Source: Selenomonadaceae bacterium
GTDB lineage: Bacteria; Bacillota; Negativicutes; Selenomonadales; Selenomonadaceae
Length of the DNA: 54,487 nucleotides
Assembly (NCBI GenBank): GCA_017477125.1
Contig: JAFUXN010000110.1
Span: 1 to 54,487, forward strand
Direction: 5' to 3'
In this document: piece after piece, positions 17,516 to 26,490 of the stretch
How the letters are laid out: each line of letters starts with the position of its first letter
Position numbering within the stretch: position 1 is the stretch's first letter
Translations under genes and position numbers: made by a program
Notes under the pieces: generated by a model
Databases searched by the model: none
Told to the model about the DNA's origin: nothing
What the model saw: the letters and a program-made list of their open reading frames with translations, nothing else

Positions 17516-18115
17516 TCAAGCCCTCCCCATAAAATTTCTCAACACCCGCAGCCCCACGTCGCCCGACTTCTCGGGGTGGAACTGCACCGCAAAAATGTTG
17601 TCGCGCGCCACCGCCGCCGTCAGCTCCTCGCCGTAATCGGTCGTCGCCGCGATGAGCGAGCGATCCGTCGGCACCGCATGATAGCTGTGCACAAAATAAA
17701 AGTACGGGCGTTCGCCGATGCCGTCAAACATTCCGTCGGACGTCCTGATAAAATTCCAACCCATGTGCGGTATCTTCAAATGCTCCGCGCGGATCCGTCG
17801 AACGCGCCCCTTGAACACGCCAAGCCCCGGCTCATCCGGCGACTCCTCACTGCCCTCGAACAAAATCTGCAACCCGACGCAGATGCCCATCAACGGTTTG
17901 CCTCGCTCGATCTCCTCAACGATCACGCCGTCGAGCTCCGCCGCTCGCAAATTCCTCATGCAATCGCCGAACGCTCCCACGCCCGGCAGGATCAATTTCT
18001 CCGCCGCTCGAATGCGATCGGCGTCGCCCGTCACCTCGACTTCGGCGCCCGACGCCTCTACCGCCTTCGACACGCTGAACAAATTCCCCACGCCATAATC
18101 TATCACTGCAATCAA
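17516..18115 (-). CDS. hisH: Imidazole glycerol phosphate synthase glutaminase subunit
   Basis: Class I glutamine amidotransferase that feeds ammonia to HisF. The 199-aa protein has the nucleophile in MGICVGLQ and the His-Glu pair in QFHPEKS, plus LPGVGAFGD. TTG 18115 is used: GGGAGG lies 7 nt upstream, and it starts just beyond the stop of the preceding glycosyltransferase. A longer form to 18148 has no family sequence. Confidence 0.95.
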   Translation of the reverse strand: MIAVIDYGVGNLFSVSKAVEASGAEVEVTGDADRIRAAEKLILPGVGAFGDCMRNLRAAELDGVIVEEIERGKPLMGICVGLQILFEGSEESPDEPGLGVFKGRVRRIRAEHLKIPHMGWNFIRTSDGMFDGIGERPYFYFVHSYHAVPTDRSLIAATTDYGEELTAAVARDNIFAVQFHPEKSGDVGLRVLRNFMGRA

Positions 18116-18116
18116 A

Positions 18117-19370
18117 TTAATTCCTCCCGTCGAGATTGTGATCGGCAATCAATTGATCGATCGTGGCGATCACTTGTCGAGCAGAAATCTCCTTCGAGCA
18201 CTCATAGCGACGTTCGGGCGCGCCTTGGTAATGAATGCATTCGGAGATCGCCAGGCAATTGACTCGCAAATCATTATAGCAACCGTGGCAGACCAGCGGA
18301 TTGTTCACTCGATACGCCGATTCAAACTCGCACCACGGTTCCGATATCCCGCTGATTAAAACGACGGGGATATCGACCGCCCACGCCAACCATGACAGCC
18401 CGCTCCCGAGCCCGATGAAAAAATCCGCGTAAGCCAACTGATTGATCCGATCGATCAGATCATATGAGCCGCTGAAGTCCTCGGCGCCCTTAGGCATCTC
18501 GACCGTCATATCATGATCGGTACGACTGCGATCGCGATCAATGCAGAGTACTCGATAGCCGATCGATTTAAGATAATCAACCACCTGATCCCAACCGCCG
18601 GGATTGAGCCAGCATTTCGGATTCGCCGACGCATGCACTCCAATGCAAACGTACTTGCCTTCGATCTCGCGCGGCTTGGTCGGCTTGTAGATCACCTTTG
18701 GCGCCCGCTGAATGCGCGGCGTGTTGAGGATCGTTCGACCAAAATCTTCCATCGGGATCGAACGCACGTCAGAGGTCGTGGCAAGCGGCATGTTCATCCA
18801 ACCCGACATGTAAAACGTCGCATACACCTCATCAAGCTCGCCTTCGATCAGTTTCACGCGCGGGAAATAATTTCTCACGATGTCACGCATGTGCGCGCCG
18901 ATCGATATGCTCACCTCGCTGTCGAACACGCGACGAAATTCCTCAACATACGGCAGCAGCGCAATGTTGTCTCCGATTGCATTTCGAGTAAAGCGAAAGT
19001 GCACCCGTTGTCCCGTCGGATCAAACTGATGGAAGAACACCGGCTCACCGTCGAGCCACAGCGCGATCTCCCACTCGATATAAAATTTTTCCATCGAGAT
19101 CAGCGTCACGCGCTCCACGTCCTCATCGAGGAAGATCAATTCACTTCGAGCGTCGGCGATGCGCACATGCCAATTGCCCTCGGGAACTTGTAAGCGCAGC
19201 CCGCTGTTAAAATCGATCAGCACACCGTCAATGCCCGTCTCACACACGAGCGGCGCCAGCCCGTCATACTGCTCGTTGAATACCTTGAGCCCGCCCTCGA
19301 GCAAGTTTCTATTGTACGGTTGTAAACTCGGACCGCCGAAATACCTCGCAGCGTATCTCAGTTGATTCAT
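18117..19370 (-). CDS. TibC-like O-heptosyltransferase paralogue A
   Basis: Member of the autotransporter strand-loop-strand O-heptosyltransferase family (TibC/Aah type), which moves heptose from ADP-heptose onto serines of autotransporter passenger repeats in the cytoplasm. The 417-aa protein has an N-terminal beta-rich region (LRLQVPEGNWHVRIAD), a GT-B linker (KVIYKPTKPREI), donor domain IGVHASANPKCW, and IGLGSGLSWLAWAVDIPVVL. A C-terminal four-cysteine finger follows: CHGC, then Cys in SEC, then YEC, matching the iron finger known in TibC. ATG 19370 has AGG 8 nt upstream. It is the last of five paralogues, immediately before hisH. Donor and acceptor are inferred. Confidence 0.85.
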   Translation of the reverse strand: MNQLRYAARYFGGPSLQPYNRNLLEGGLKVFNEQYDGLAPLVCETGIDGVLIDFNSGLRLQVPEGNWHVRIADARSELIFLDEDVERVTLISMEKFYIEWEIALWLDGEPVFFHQFDPTGQRVHFRFTRNAIGDNIALLPYVEEFRRVFDSEVSISIGAHMRDIVRNYFPRVKLIEGELDEVYATFYMSGWMNMPLATTSDVRSIPMEDFGRTILNTPRIQRAPKVIYKPTKPREIEGKYVCIGVHASANPKCWLNPGGWDQVVDYLKSIGYRVLCIDRDRSRTDHDMTVEMPKGAEDFSGSYDLIDRINQLAYADFFIGLGSGLSWLAWAVDIPVVLISGISEPWCEFESAYRVNNPLVCHGCYNDLRVNCLAISECIHYQGAPERRYECSKEISARQVIATIDQLIADHNLDGRN

Positions 19371-19372
19371 CT

Positions 19373-20641
19373 TCACGACCTGCCTCTCGTCGGGTTCAAT
19401 TGCTTGTCGGCGATCAATCGGTCGATCGCCTCAATGACCATGCGCGCAGAGATTTTCTTGGAGCACTCATACTTGCGTTCGCCGAGATCGTCTCGCGAGA
19501 TGCAATCGAGGATCATATGCGTCTCGTTCGGTCGATGGTTGAAGCAGCCGTGGCAGACCAGCGGATTGTTCACTCGATACGCCGATTCAAACTCGCACCA
19601 CGGTTCCGATATCCCGCTGATTAAAACGACGGGAATATCGACCGCCCACGCCAGCCATGATAATCCGCTGCTCAATCCGATGAAGAAGTCCGCATAAGCC
19701 AACTGATTAACCCGATCGATCAGTGTGTAATCGCCGCTGAAGTCCTCTGCGCCTTCGGGCATCTCAACCGTCATGTCGTGATCGGTATGACTGCGATCGC
19801 GATCGATGCAAAGCACTCGATAACCGATCGACTTGAGATAATCGACGACTTGATCCCAACCGTTTGGATTGAGCCAGCACTTCGGATTGTTCGACGCCTG
19901 AACGCCGATGCAAACGTAGGGCTCGGCGATCTCGCGCGGCTTGGTCGGACGATAGATCACCTTCGATGGAGTTTTGAGTTTGGGCGTGTCGAGAACCGTT
20001 CGACCGATGAGCGTCAGAGGCATTGAACGCATGTCGCCGGTCGCGGCAGTAGGTCTTGCCATCCACGCGCTCATGTTGTAGCACGCATACGTGTCGGCGG
20101 GCGGAGGCAACGGCGGCGGCGGCGATTTTCTGAAGTCGTTCGTCAATCGAAAGCGCGGAAAATATTTTCGCACGATGTCATGATAGGGCTCGGGCATTCG
20201 GCACGTCACATCACATTCAAACGTTCGACGAAACTCCTCAATGTAAGGCAGTAAGATAATGTTGTCGCCGAGCGTCTTTGACAGATTGAAATGCACCTTC
20301 CGTCCGCGCGGCTCAAATCGATGATGCAGTACCTGCCTGCCCTTGAACCATAACGTGATGTCCCATTCGACATAAAATTTTTCGAGTGAGATCAGCGTAA
20401 CGGCGGAGGCGTCGCGATCGATGAACAGCAAGCCGCTCGCTCCGTCGCTGATCCGCACGTGCCAATTGCCTTTCGGAATCTGCAATCGGAGTCCGCAGTT
20501 GAAATCGAGCTTGACGCCTTTCACGCCGACGGCGCCAACGATGGGGAACTCGTCCGATACCAACGCCAGGCTCTGTTGAATGTATTCGCGAGTGTGCATC
20601 AGCAGGCGTTGACCGCAAAAGTACTGCACCGGATATTTCAT
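19373..20641 (-). CDS. TibC-like O-heptosyltransferase paralogue B
   Basis: Second-last paralogue, 422 aa, with the same architecture: LRLQIPKGNWHVRI, VIYRPTKPREI, IGVQASNNPKCWLNP, IGLSSGLSWLAWAVDI, and the finger CHGC ... DC ... YEC. It differs by a proline-rich insertion (KSPPPPLPPPADTY) near residue 180, at the end of the N-terminal domain, and by a divergent acceptor-side N-terminal half. Its last third shares an 86-nt identical block with paralogue A. ATG 20641 has GGAGG 6 nt upstream and overlaps the stop of paralogue C by 4 nt. Confidence 0.85.
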   Translation of the reverse strand: MKYPVQYFCGQRLLMHTREYIQQSLALVSDEFPIVGAVGVKGVKLDFNCGLRLQIPKGNWHVRISDGASGLLFIDRDASAVTLISLEKFYVEWDITLWFKGRQVLHHRFEPRGRKVHFNLSKTLGDNIILLPYIEEFRRTFECDVTCRMPEPYHDIVRKYFPRFRLTNDFRKSPPPPLPPPADTYACYNMSAWMARPTAATGDMRSMPLTLIGRTVLDTPKLKTPSKVIYRPTKPREIAEPYVCIGVQASNNPKCWLNPNGWDQVVDYLKSIGYRVLCIDRDRSHTDHDMTVEMPEGAEDFSGDYTLIDRVNQLAYADFFIGLSSGLSWLAWAVDIPVVLISGISEPWCEFESAYRVNNPLVCHGCFNHRPNETHMILDCISRDDLGERKYECSKKISARMVIEAIDRLIADKQLNPTRGRS

Positions 20642-21888
20642 GTCGAACCTCCCATCGATTTTTGATCGGCGATCAATTGATCGATCGCGGAGATCACCTG
20701 TCGAGCCGAAATGCTCCTCAGGCATTCGTACATGCGCGGCGTGCCCTTATACCGAACGCAATCGGCAATGTGCATGCAATGGACGCTCAGATCGTTGAAA
20801 CAACCATGACACATCAACGGATTTGAAATTCGATAGGGCGTGTCAAACTCGTACCAAGTTTCGGTGACGGCGCTGATGAGCACGACGGGAATATCGACCG
20901 ACCACGCCAGCCACGCCAGCCCGCTGCTCACCCCGATGAAGAAGTCCGCATAAGCCAGTTGGTTGATACGATCGAGCAAAGTATAGTTGCCGCTGAAGTC
21001 CTCGGCGCCTTTGGGCTGTTTGACCGTTATGCCGTTCCCCGAACATTTTCTATCGCGATCGATGCAAATCACTCTGTACCCGATCGATTTGAGATGATCG
21101 ACGACCTGATCCCAACCGCCGGGCGTCAACCAACATTTATTCGTCCCCGACGCCTGCACCCCAATACAAACATAGGGCTCGACGATCTTACGCGGCTTGG
21201 TCGGTTTGTAGATCACCTTCGAGGGGCGTCCCAGCTTCGGCGTGTTGAGGATCGTTTGACCGAAGAGCTCGAGCGGCATGGCGCGCACATCAGAGGGAGT
21301 GGCGAGCGGCATGTACATCCAGCCCATGGTGTAGAACGTCGCGTAGGTGTCTTCGGGTACGCCTTTGCTCAATCGGATATGCGGAAAATAATTTCTCACG
21401 ATGTCGCGGAAGTTCGCGCCGATCGACAAGCTCACCTCGCAATCAAATGTTCGACGGAACTGCTCAACGTACGGCAACAGGGTGATGCTGTCGCCGACCG
21501 CTCGACCGAACACGAAATGCACTCGCTGACCTTCGGGCTCGAATTGATGATAGAAGACGGGCTCGCCTTCGAACCACAACGCGATCTCCCACTCGATATA
21601 AAACTTCTCCATCGAGATCAGAGTGACGGCGGAGAGGTCGGCATCGATGAAAACCAATTCGCTTTGAGCGTCGGCGATGCGCACATGCCAATTGCCTTCG
21701 GGTATTTGCAAGCGGAGCCCGCAATTGAAATCGAGCAACACGCCGTCGATGCCCGTCTCGCCGACAAGCGGCACGTCGAGCGCAACTTGCTCGTTAAACA
21801 TCTGATGCGCGCGTTGAAGCAATTGGGGCGGATAACGCTCAAGCCCGAGTCCGTTGAAGTACCGCGGCGGATATTTCAGTTGAATCAT
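20638..21888 (-). CDS. TibC-like O-heptosyltransferase paralogue C
   Basis: Third paralogue, 416 aa. Motifs: LRLQIPEGNWHVRIAD, KVIYKPTKPRKIVEPYVCIG, GVQASGTNKCWLTPGGW, IGVSSGLAWLAWSVDI, and the finger CHGC ... ADC ... MYEC. ATG 21888 is chosen: AAAGG is 8 nt upstream, and the start overlaps the stop of paralogue D as ATGA; an ATG two codons earlier is too close to the ribosome site. Function as for paralogue A; acceptor specificity unknown. Confidence 0.85.
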   Translation of the reverse strand: MIQLKYPPRYFNGLGLERYPPQLLQRAHQMFNEQVALDVPLVGETGIDGVLLDFNCGLRLQIPEGNWHVRIADAQSELVFIDADLSAVTLISMEKFYIEWEIALWFEGEPVFYHQFEPEGQRVHFVFGRAVGDSITLLPYVEQFRRTFDCEVSLSIGANFRDIVRNYFPHIRLSKGVPEDTYATFYTMGWMYMPLATPSDVRAMPLELFGQTILNTPKLGRPSKVIYKPTKPRKIVEPYVCIGVQASGTNKCWLTPGGWDQVVDHLKSIGYRVICIDRDRKCSGNGITVKQPKGAEDFSGNYTLLDRINQLAYADFFIGVSSGLAWLAWSVDIPVVLISAVTETWYEFDTPYRISNPLMCHGCFNDLSVHCMHIADCVRYKGTPRMYECLRSISARQVISAIDQLIADQKSMGGST

Positions 21889-23135
21889 AAGCATGACCTT
21901 TCTCTCGACGGAATCAACCGACGGTCGGCGATCAATTGGTCGATCGCGTCGATCACTTGTCGAGCCGAAATTTGTTTCGAACACTCATAGACGCGATCGG
22001 TGCCGTGGTACTTCGGGCAATCGTATATCTTCAAACAGTCGACGGCAAGCGAATTGAAACAGCCGTGGCAGACCGTCTGATTGCTCACTCGATAGGCGGA
22101 GGCAAATTCATACCAGTACTCGGTGATGCCGCTGATCATCACGACGGGAACATCAACCGCCCACGCCAACCACGACAGCCCGCTGCTCAATCCGATGAAG
22201 AAGTCTGCATAAGCCAGTTGATTGATCCGATCGATCAGATCATATGAGCCGCTGAAATCCTCTGCGCCTGCAGGCATCTCAACCGTCATGCCGTAGTTCG
22301 AGCATCGACGATCCCGATCGATGCAAAGCACTCTGTAGCCCATCGCCTTCAAATGATCAACGACGCAATCCCAACCGCCCGTCGACAACCAGCACTTGGG
22401 ATTGTACGATGCCTGCACCCCGATGCAAACGTAAGGCTCCATAATTTTACGCGGCTCGGTCGGAGTGTAGATCACTTTCGACGGCTGACGAATTTTCGGC
22501 GTGTTGAGGATCGCTCGACAAAATGATTCCATTGTCATCGAACGCATGTCGGCGGGCGTGGCGATCGGCAAGTTCATCCAACCTGCGAGGTAGTAGCAGG
22601 CATAAGCGTCATCGGGTAACGCCTTCGACAACTTCAACGTCGGGAAATAATTTTCGACGATGGCGGTGAAGGCGTCGGGAACTTTGCACGTCACTTCGCA
22701 ATCGAACGCTCGACGAAACTCTTCTGCGTACGGCAGCATCGCGATGTTGTCTCCGATCGGCGGCTGAGCGAACACGAAATGCACTCGAGCTCCGCGCGGA
22801 TCGAATTGGTGATAGAAAATCGGTTCGCCGTCGAGCCACAGCGCAATTTCCCACTCGATATAAAACTTCTCCATCGAAATCAGCGTCACGCGCTCAACGT
22901 CCGCGTCGAAGAACGTCACATCGTCGACGCCGATCCGCACGTGCCAATTGCCCTCGGGAATCTGCAATCGCAAGCCGCAATTGAAATCGAGCAACACGCC
23001 GTCGATGCCCGTCTCGCCGGTGATCGGTGCTTTGATTGCGATCTTGTCGTTGAATAATTTCAATCCGCGCTCGAGCAGATTGGACGGATAGCGCGACAGC
23101 CCCGGTCCGCAAAAATATTTCTCGGGATATCTCAT
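21885..23135 (-). CDS. TibC-like O-heptosyltransferase paralogue D
   Basis: Fourth paralogue in the left-to-right order and second to be translated, 416 aa. Motifs: LRLQIPEGNWHVRIG, KVIYTPTEPRKIMEPYVCIG, ASYNPKCWLSTGGWD, IGLSSGLSWLAWAVDVPVVM, and the finger CHGC ... YDC ... YEC. ATG 23135 has GAGGAG 6 nt upstream. It is 2 nt from the stop of paralogue E and overlaps paralogue C by 4 nt. Confidence 0.85.
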   Translation of the reverse strand: MRYPEKYFCGPGLSRYPSNLLERGLKLFNDKIAIKAPITGETGIDGVLLDFNCGLRLQIPEGNWHVRIGVDDVTFFDADVERVTLISMEKFYIEWEIALWLDGEPIFYHQFDPRGARVHFVFAQPPIGDNIAMLPYAEEFRRAFDCEVTCKVPDAFTAIVENYFPTLKLSKALPDDAYACYYLAGWMNLPIATPADMRSMTMESFCRAILNTPKIRQPSKVIYTPTEPRKIMEPYVCIGVQASYNPKCWLSTGGWDCVVDHLKAMGYRVLCIDRDRRCSNYGMTVEMPAGAEDFSGSYDLIDRINQLAYADFFIGLSSGLSWLAWAVDVPVVMISGITEYWYEFASAYRVSNQTVCHGCFNSLAVDCLKIYDCPKYHGTDRVYECSKQISARQVIDAIDQLIADRRLIPSRERSCL

Positions 23136-23137
23136 GA

Positions 23138-24382
23138 TTAGCTCCTCACTCGAGCGATGTCGACGATCAGACGCTCGATCGCATCGATCACTTGTCGAGC
23201 CGAAATTTGTTTCGAGCACTCATACTTTCGAGCAGAATCCTTGTAGCTCACGCAGCCGCCGACGCGACTGAAGTCGACGCGCATATCGTTCAGGCAGCCG
23301 TGACAGACCATCGGATTGCTGACGTGATACGGCGTATTGAACTCGTGCCAGGGCTCGGTGATGCTGTTGATCATTACGACGGGGATATCGACCGACCACG
23401 CCAACCACGACAGTCCGCTACTGATCCCTATAAAAAAATCCGCATAAGCCAGCTGATTGATCCGATCGATCAGATCATATGAGCCGCTGAAATCCTCTGC
23501 GCCCGCGGGCATCTCGACCGTCATGCCATGTCCCGAACATTTTCTATCGCGATCGATGCAAAGCACTCTGTACCCGATCGACTTCAAATGCTCGACGACG
23601 CAATCCCAACCGTCGGGCGCCAGCCAACATTTATTCGTCCCCGACGCTTGCACCCCGATACAAACGTAAGGCTCATTGATCTCACGCGGCTTGGTCGGAC
23701 GATAGATCACCTTCGACGGCTGATCGATCAACGGCGAGCACAAGATCGTTTTGCCGAGGTATTCGAGCGGCACCGTCCTGAAGTCGTGCGACGCCGCGAA
23801 CGGCATATTGCTCCACGCCGCCATGTAAAACGCCGCATAACTGTCCTCGTGCAGATCGTCAGCGAGCTCGACATTCGGATAATACAATCGAACGATCTCC
23901 CGCATGTGCGGCGGCATCGTGCAACTCACTTGGCAATCGAATTTCCGTCGGAACTGCTCAACGTACGGTAGCAGTGCAATGTTGTCGCCGATCGCCTTCG
24001 TGAACAGAAAATGCACTCGAGCTCCGCGCGGATCGAACTGATGATAGAACACCGGCTCGCCGTCGAGCCACAACGCGATCTCCCAATGGACGAAGAATTT
24101 CTCGCGCGAGATCAACACGACGCCCGAAATGTCCTCGTCGACGAACACCACATCGCTTTGATAATCGCTGATCCGCACGTGCCAATTGCCTTCGGGTATT
24201 TGCAAGCGGAGCCCGACGTTGAAGTCGAGCAACACGCCGTCGATGCCCGTCTCGCCTGCGATCCCATGCTCGAACGCAATCCGCTCGTCGAAAAACTTCA
24301 GCCCGCTCTCGAGCAGTTGAGCAGGAAAGATATCGAGCGCGGGACCGTTGAACAATTTTATCGGATAATCGAACCGCATCAT
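23138..24382 (-). CDS. TibC-like O-heptosyltransferase paralogue E
   Basis: First of the five to be translated, 414 aa. Motifs: LRLQIPEGNWHVRISD, KVIYRPTKPREINEPYVCIG, ASGTNKCWLAPDGWD, IGISSGLSWLAWSVDIPVVM, and the finger CHGC ... GGC ... YEC. Unlike A, C and D it has phenylalanine where they have an additional cysteine or methionine-flanked site between the second and third finger cysteines (VDF). ATG 24382 overlaps the hisB stop as ATGA, with AAGGG upstream, so the sugar-transferase block is translationally tied to hisB. Confidence 0.85.
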   Translation of the reverse strand: MMRFDYPIKLFNGPALDIFPAQLLESGLKFFDERIAFEHGIAGETGIDGVLLDFNVGLRLQIPEGNWHVRISDYQSDVVFVDEDISGVVLISREKFFVHWEIALWLDGEPVFYHQFDPRGARVHFLFTKAIGDNIALLPYVEQFRRKFDCQVSCTMPPHMREIVRLYYPNVELADDLHEDSYAAFYMAAWSNMPFAASHDFRTVPLEYLGKTILCSPLIDQPSKVIYRPTKPREINEPYVCIGVQASGTNKCWLAPDGWDCVVEHLKSIGYRVLCIDRDRKCSGHGMTVEMPAGAEDFSGSYDLIDRINQLAYADFFIGISSGLSWLAWSVDIPVVMINSITEPWHEFNTPYHVSNPMVCHGCLNDMRVDFSRVGGCVSYKDSARKYECSKQISARQVIDAIERLIVDIARVRS

Positions 24383-24963
24383 AAGCTGCCCTTCGTCGAA
24401 GGTATGCCGCTCGTCCGCGGATCATTCTCGACCGCATGCCTCAACGCATGCCCCAACGCTTTGAACACCGCTTCGATCTTGTGATGGCTGTTCGACCCGT
24501 AGAGCACTTTGACGTGGAGAGTAATGCCCGCGTTGAACGCGAACGCCCTGAGAAATTCCTCGATCAATTGAGTGTCGAAGGCGCCGACGTTCGGAGCGAG
24601 CGAACCGAGATCGCAAACAAGGAACGGTCTGCCGCTGATGTCGAGCGAGACGAACGCAAGCGCCTCGTCCATTGGAAGATAAAATGTCCCGTATCGATTG
24701 ATGCCGCGCTTATCGCCGAGCGCCTGCTTGATCGCCGTGCCGAGAGTGATGCCGATGTCCTCAACGGAGTGATGCCCGTCGACGTGGAGATCGCCTTCGC
24801 ATTTGACATCGAGATCAAATTTCCCATGAGCGGCGAACAGCGTCAGCATGTGATCGAAGAAGCCGATGCCGCTGTTGACGTTCGCCCTGCCCTCGCCGTC
24901 GAGCTCGACGGAAATCTTAACGCCGGTCTCATTGGTCGTTCGTTCGAGCGTCGCCGTCCTCAT
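24379..24963 (-). CDS. hisB: Imidazoleglycerol-phosphate dehydratase
   Basis: Sixth step of histidine synthesis. The 194-aa single-domain enzyme carries the metal-binding motifs FFDHML, the DGHHSVEDIG double-histidine pattern, and the second half GSNSHHKIEAVFKALGHAL near residue 160. No phosphatase domain is fused. It overlaps hisC by 4 nt upstream and paralogue E by 4 nt downstream. Confidence 0.97.
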   Translation of the reverse strand: MRTATLERTTNETGVKISVELDGEGRANVNSGIGFFDHMLTLFAAHGKFDLDVKCEGDLHVDGHHSVEDIGITLGTAIKQALGDKRGINRYGTFYLPMDEALAFVSLDISGRPFLVCDLGSLAPNVGAFDTQLIEEFLRAFAFNAGITLHVKVLYGSNSHHKIEAVFKALGHALRHAVENDPRTSGIPSTKGSL

Positions 24964-26027
24964 GCCTTCGCCTCCCGCACAAACTTTTCGATCGCCGCGA
25001 ACCAGGCATCATTCTCCTCGCGCGTGCCCATCGATATCCGCAGACAATTTTCGAGCCGCGGGTTGCCGACGAAATACCTCACGCCGATATCAAGTTCCTC
25101 AAGCCGACGGTTGAGCTCGACCGCCCGATCGTATTTGATCAGTATGAAATTCGTTTCCGACGGATAAACCTTCACGCCGTCGAGCGCCGCCAACCGTCCC
25201 GACATGCGTTTTCGTTCGGCGATCATCATCTGAATGCGCGGCACAAACTCATCGCGCATCTGATAAACGATGTCCGCCGTTGCCAGCGACAGCACATTCA
25301 TGTGATACGGCATGAATGTCTTCTCGATCATCTTGGTGACGTTGCGGTTGGCGATCATATACCCGACGCGCGCGCCCGCCAGCCCGTACGCTTTCGAGAA
25401 CGTCCGCGCCACGATCAGATGCGGATACTTTTTGACGAGATTGACCGCCGAATGACCGTAGAACTCAACATAAGCCTCATCGAGGAGGAACGCGCAATCG
25501 ATCCGTTGAGCGATCGTCTCAATCTGATCGACGGTGAGCACGTTGCCGGTCGGATTGTTGGGATTGCACACGACGGCAAGATGCGCCTTCTCCCCGTTGA
25601 CGGTCGCGATGTACTTCTCGACGTCGAGATCGTAATTGTCATCGAGCTCGAACGGGATCGCATGAGCCTCTGCCGCTCGAGCATAAATTTTATACATTGA
25701 GAACGACGGCTGAGGGTAGACGATCCTCTTGCGCGAGTTGCCCCCGAAGGCGTAGAAGACTTTTTCGATGATCTCACTCGAGCCCGAGCCGAGCAAAATC
25801 TGATCGGCGTCGACGTTGAAGTTGCGAGCGATCTGATCTCGAAGGTCGTCGTACTGCTCGTTCGGATAACGATTGAACGCCACACGCGACAGCCGAGACA
25901 TCACGCGCTCCTCGACCAACGGCGGCAAGTTGAGATTACATTCGTTGGCGTTGACCTTTATTGAGTAGTCGCGCTCGACGCCGTCATAAGAGGGCATCAG
26001 CGATAAATCCTTGCGATACTTGAGCAA
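24960..26027 (-). CDS. hisC: Histidinol-phosphate aminotransferase
   Basis: PLP enzyme converting imidazole-acetol phosphate to histidinol phosphate. The 355-aa protein has the HisC-like start SYDGVERDYSIKVNANECN, NPNNPTGNV, LLDEAYVEF and the PLP lysine in RTFSKAYGLAGARVGY. TTG 26027 has AGGAG 9 nt upstream. It is the first recognised gene of an operon of about 11 kb that ends with the GT9 gene. hisG, hisD and hisI/E are not in the window. I see no convincing promoter or attenuator in 26028-26140. Confidence 0.95.
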   Translation of the reverse strand: MLKYRKDLSLMPSYDGVERDYSIKVNANECNLNLPPLVEERVMSRLSRVAFNRYPNEQYDDLRDQIARNFNVDADQILLGSGSSEIIEKVFYAFGGNSRKRIVYPQPSFSMYKIYARAAEAHAIPFELDDNYDLDVEKYIATVNGEKAHLAVVCNPNNPTGNVLTVDQIETIAQRIDCAFLLDEAYVEFYGHSAVNLVKKYPHLIVARTFSKAYGLAGARVGYMIANRNVTKMIEKTFMPYHMNVLSLATADIVYQMRDEFVPRIQMMIAERKRMSGRLAALDGVKVYPSETNFILIKYDRAVELNRRLEELDIGVRYFVGNPRLENCLRISMGTREENDAWFAAIEKFVREAKA

Positions 26028-26099
26028 TGTGCGGGACTCCTTTCGAATGTGATGACGATGTAATTCTGCAGAGCGGCGGCAGTTTCCTGCCGATTGCCA

Positions 26100-26128
26100 T
26101 TGACAAACGCGCGGCGATAATCCATAAT
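26100..26128 (+). promoter_or_regulatory. Promoter of tRNA-Leu
   Basis: TTGACA at 26100-26105, a 17-nt spacer and CATAAT at 26123-26128 (five of six). It ends 12 nt before the mature tRNA. Confidence 0.75.
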
Positions 26129-26140
26129 GAATAACAGAAG

Positions 26141-26225
26141 GCGGGTGTGGCGGAACCGGCAGACGCGTCGGACTTAGGATCCGATGTCCTCGGACGTAAG
26201 GGTTCGAATCCCTTCACCCGCACCA
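26141..26225 (+). tRNA. tRNA-Leu (anticodon TAG)
   Basis: An 85-nt class II tRNA with a long variable arm. Acceptor GCGGGTG pairs with CACCCGC. The anticodon stem is TCGGA/TCCGA with loop CTTAGGA, the T arm AAGGG-TTCGAAT-CCCTT, and CCA is encoded. It decodes CTA and probably other CTN leucine codons. Confidence 0.95.
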
Positions 26226-26263
26226 ATCAGTGATCGACCAAAAATGTTTTTGAGGTGATAGAT

Positions 26264-26476
26264 ATGCTGAAGAAATTTGGATTGGCGGCGTTGGCGTTGA
26301 TGTTAACGTTGGGAGCGGCGTCGACGATCGAAGCGGCTCGGGCGAACGACGATCAATCGGGCTACTGCTGTCGCGGCTCATACTGCTACAATCAAAATTA
26401 CAATCGGCATCACGATCGAAACGATCAATACTGCGACGATTATTGTTACGACGGACAGCGCGGCTGCCGGTGGTGA
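26264..26476 (+). CDS. Small secreted six-cysteine peptide, unknown function
   Basis: A 70-aa protein of no family I recognise. Residues 1-25 look like a Sec signal peptide (MLKKFGLAALALMLTLGA..., with AAR/A-type cleavage region). The mature part of about 45 residues is rich in Tyr, Asp, Asn, Arg and His, with six cysteines (CC near the start, then four single ones), suggesting up to three disulfides or metal binding in the periplasm or outside the cell. GAGG lies 8 nt before ATG 26264. It starts 38 nt after tRNA-Leu and ends 14 nt before the mini-receptor gene, so it may be co-transcribed with both. Confidence 0.6.
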   Translation: MLKKFGLAALALMLTLGAASTIEAARANDDQSGYCCRGSYCYNQNYNRHHDRNDQYCDDYCYDGQRGCRW

Positions 26477-26490
26477 GAGGAGGATAAATT

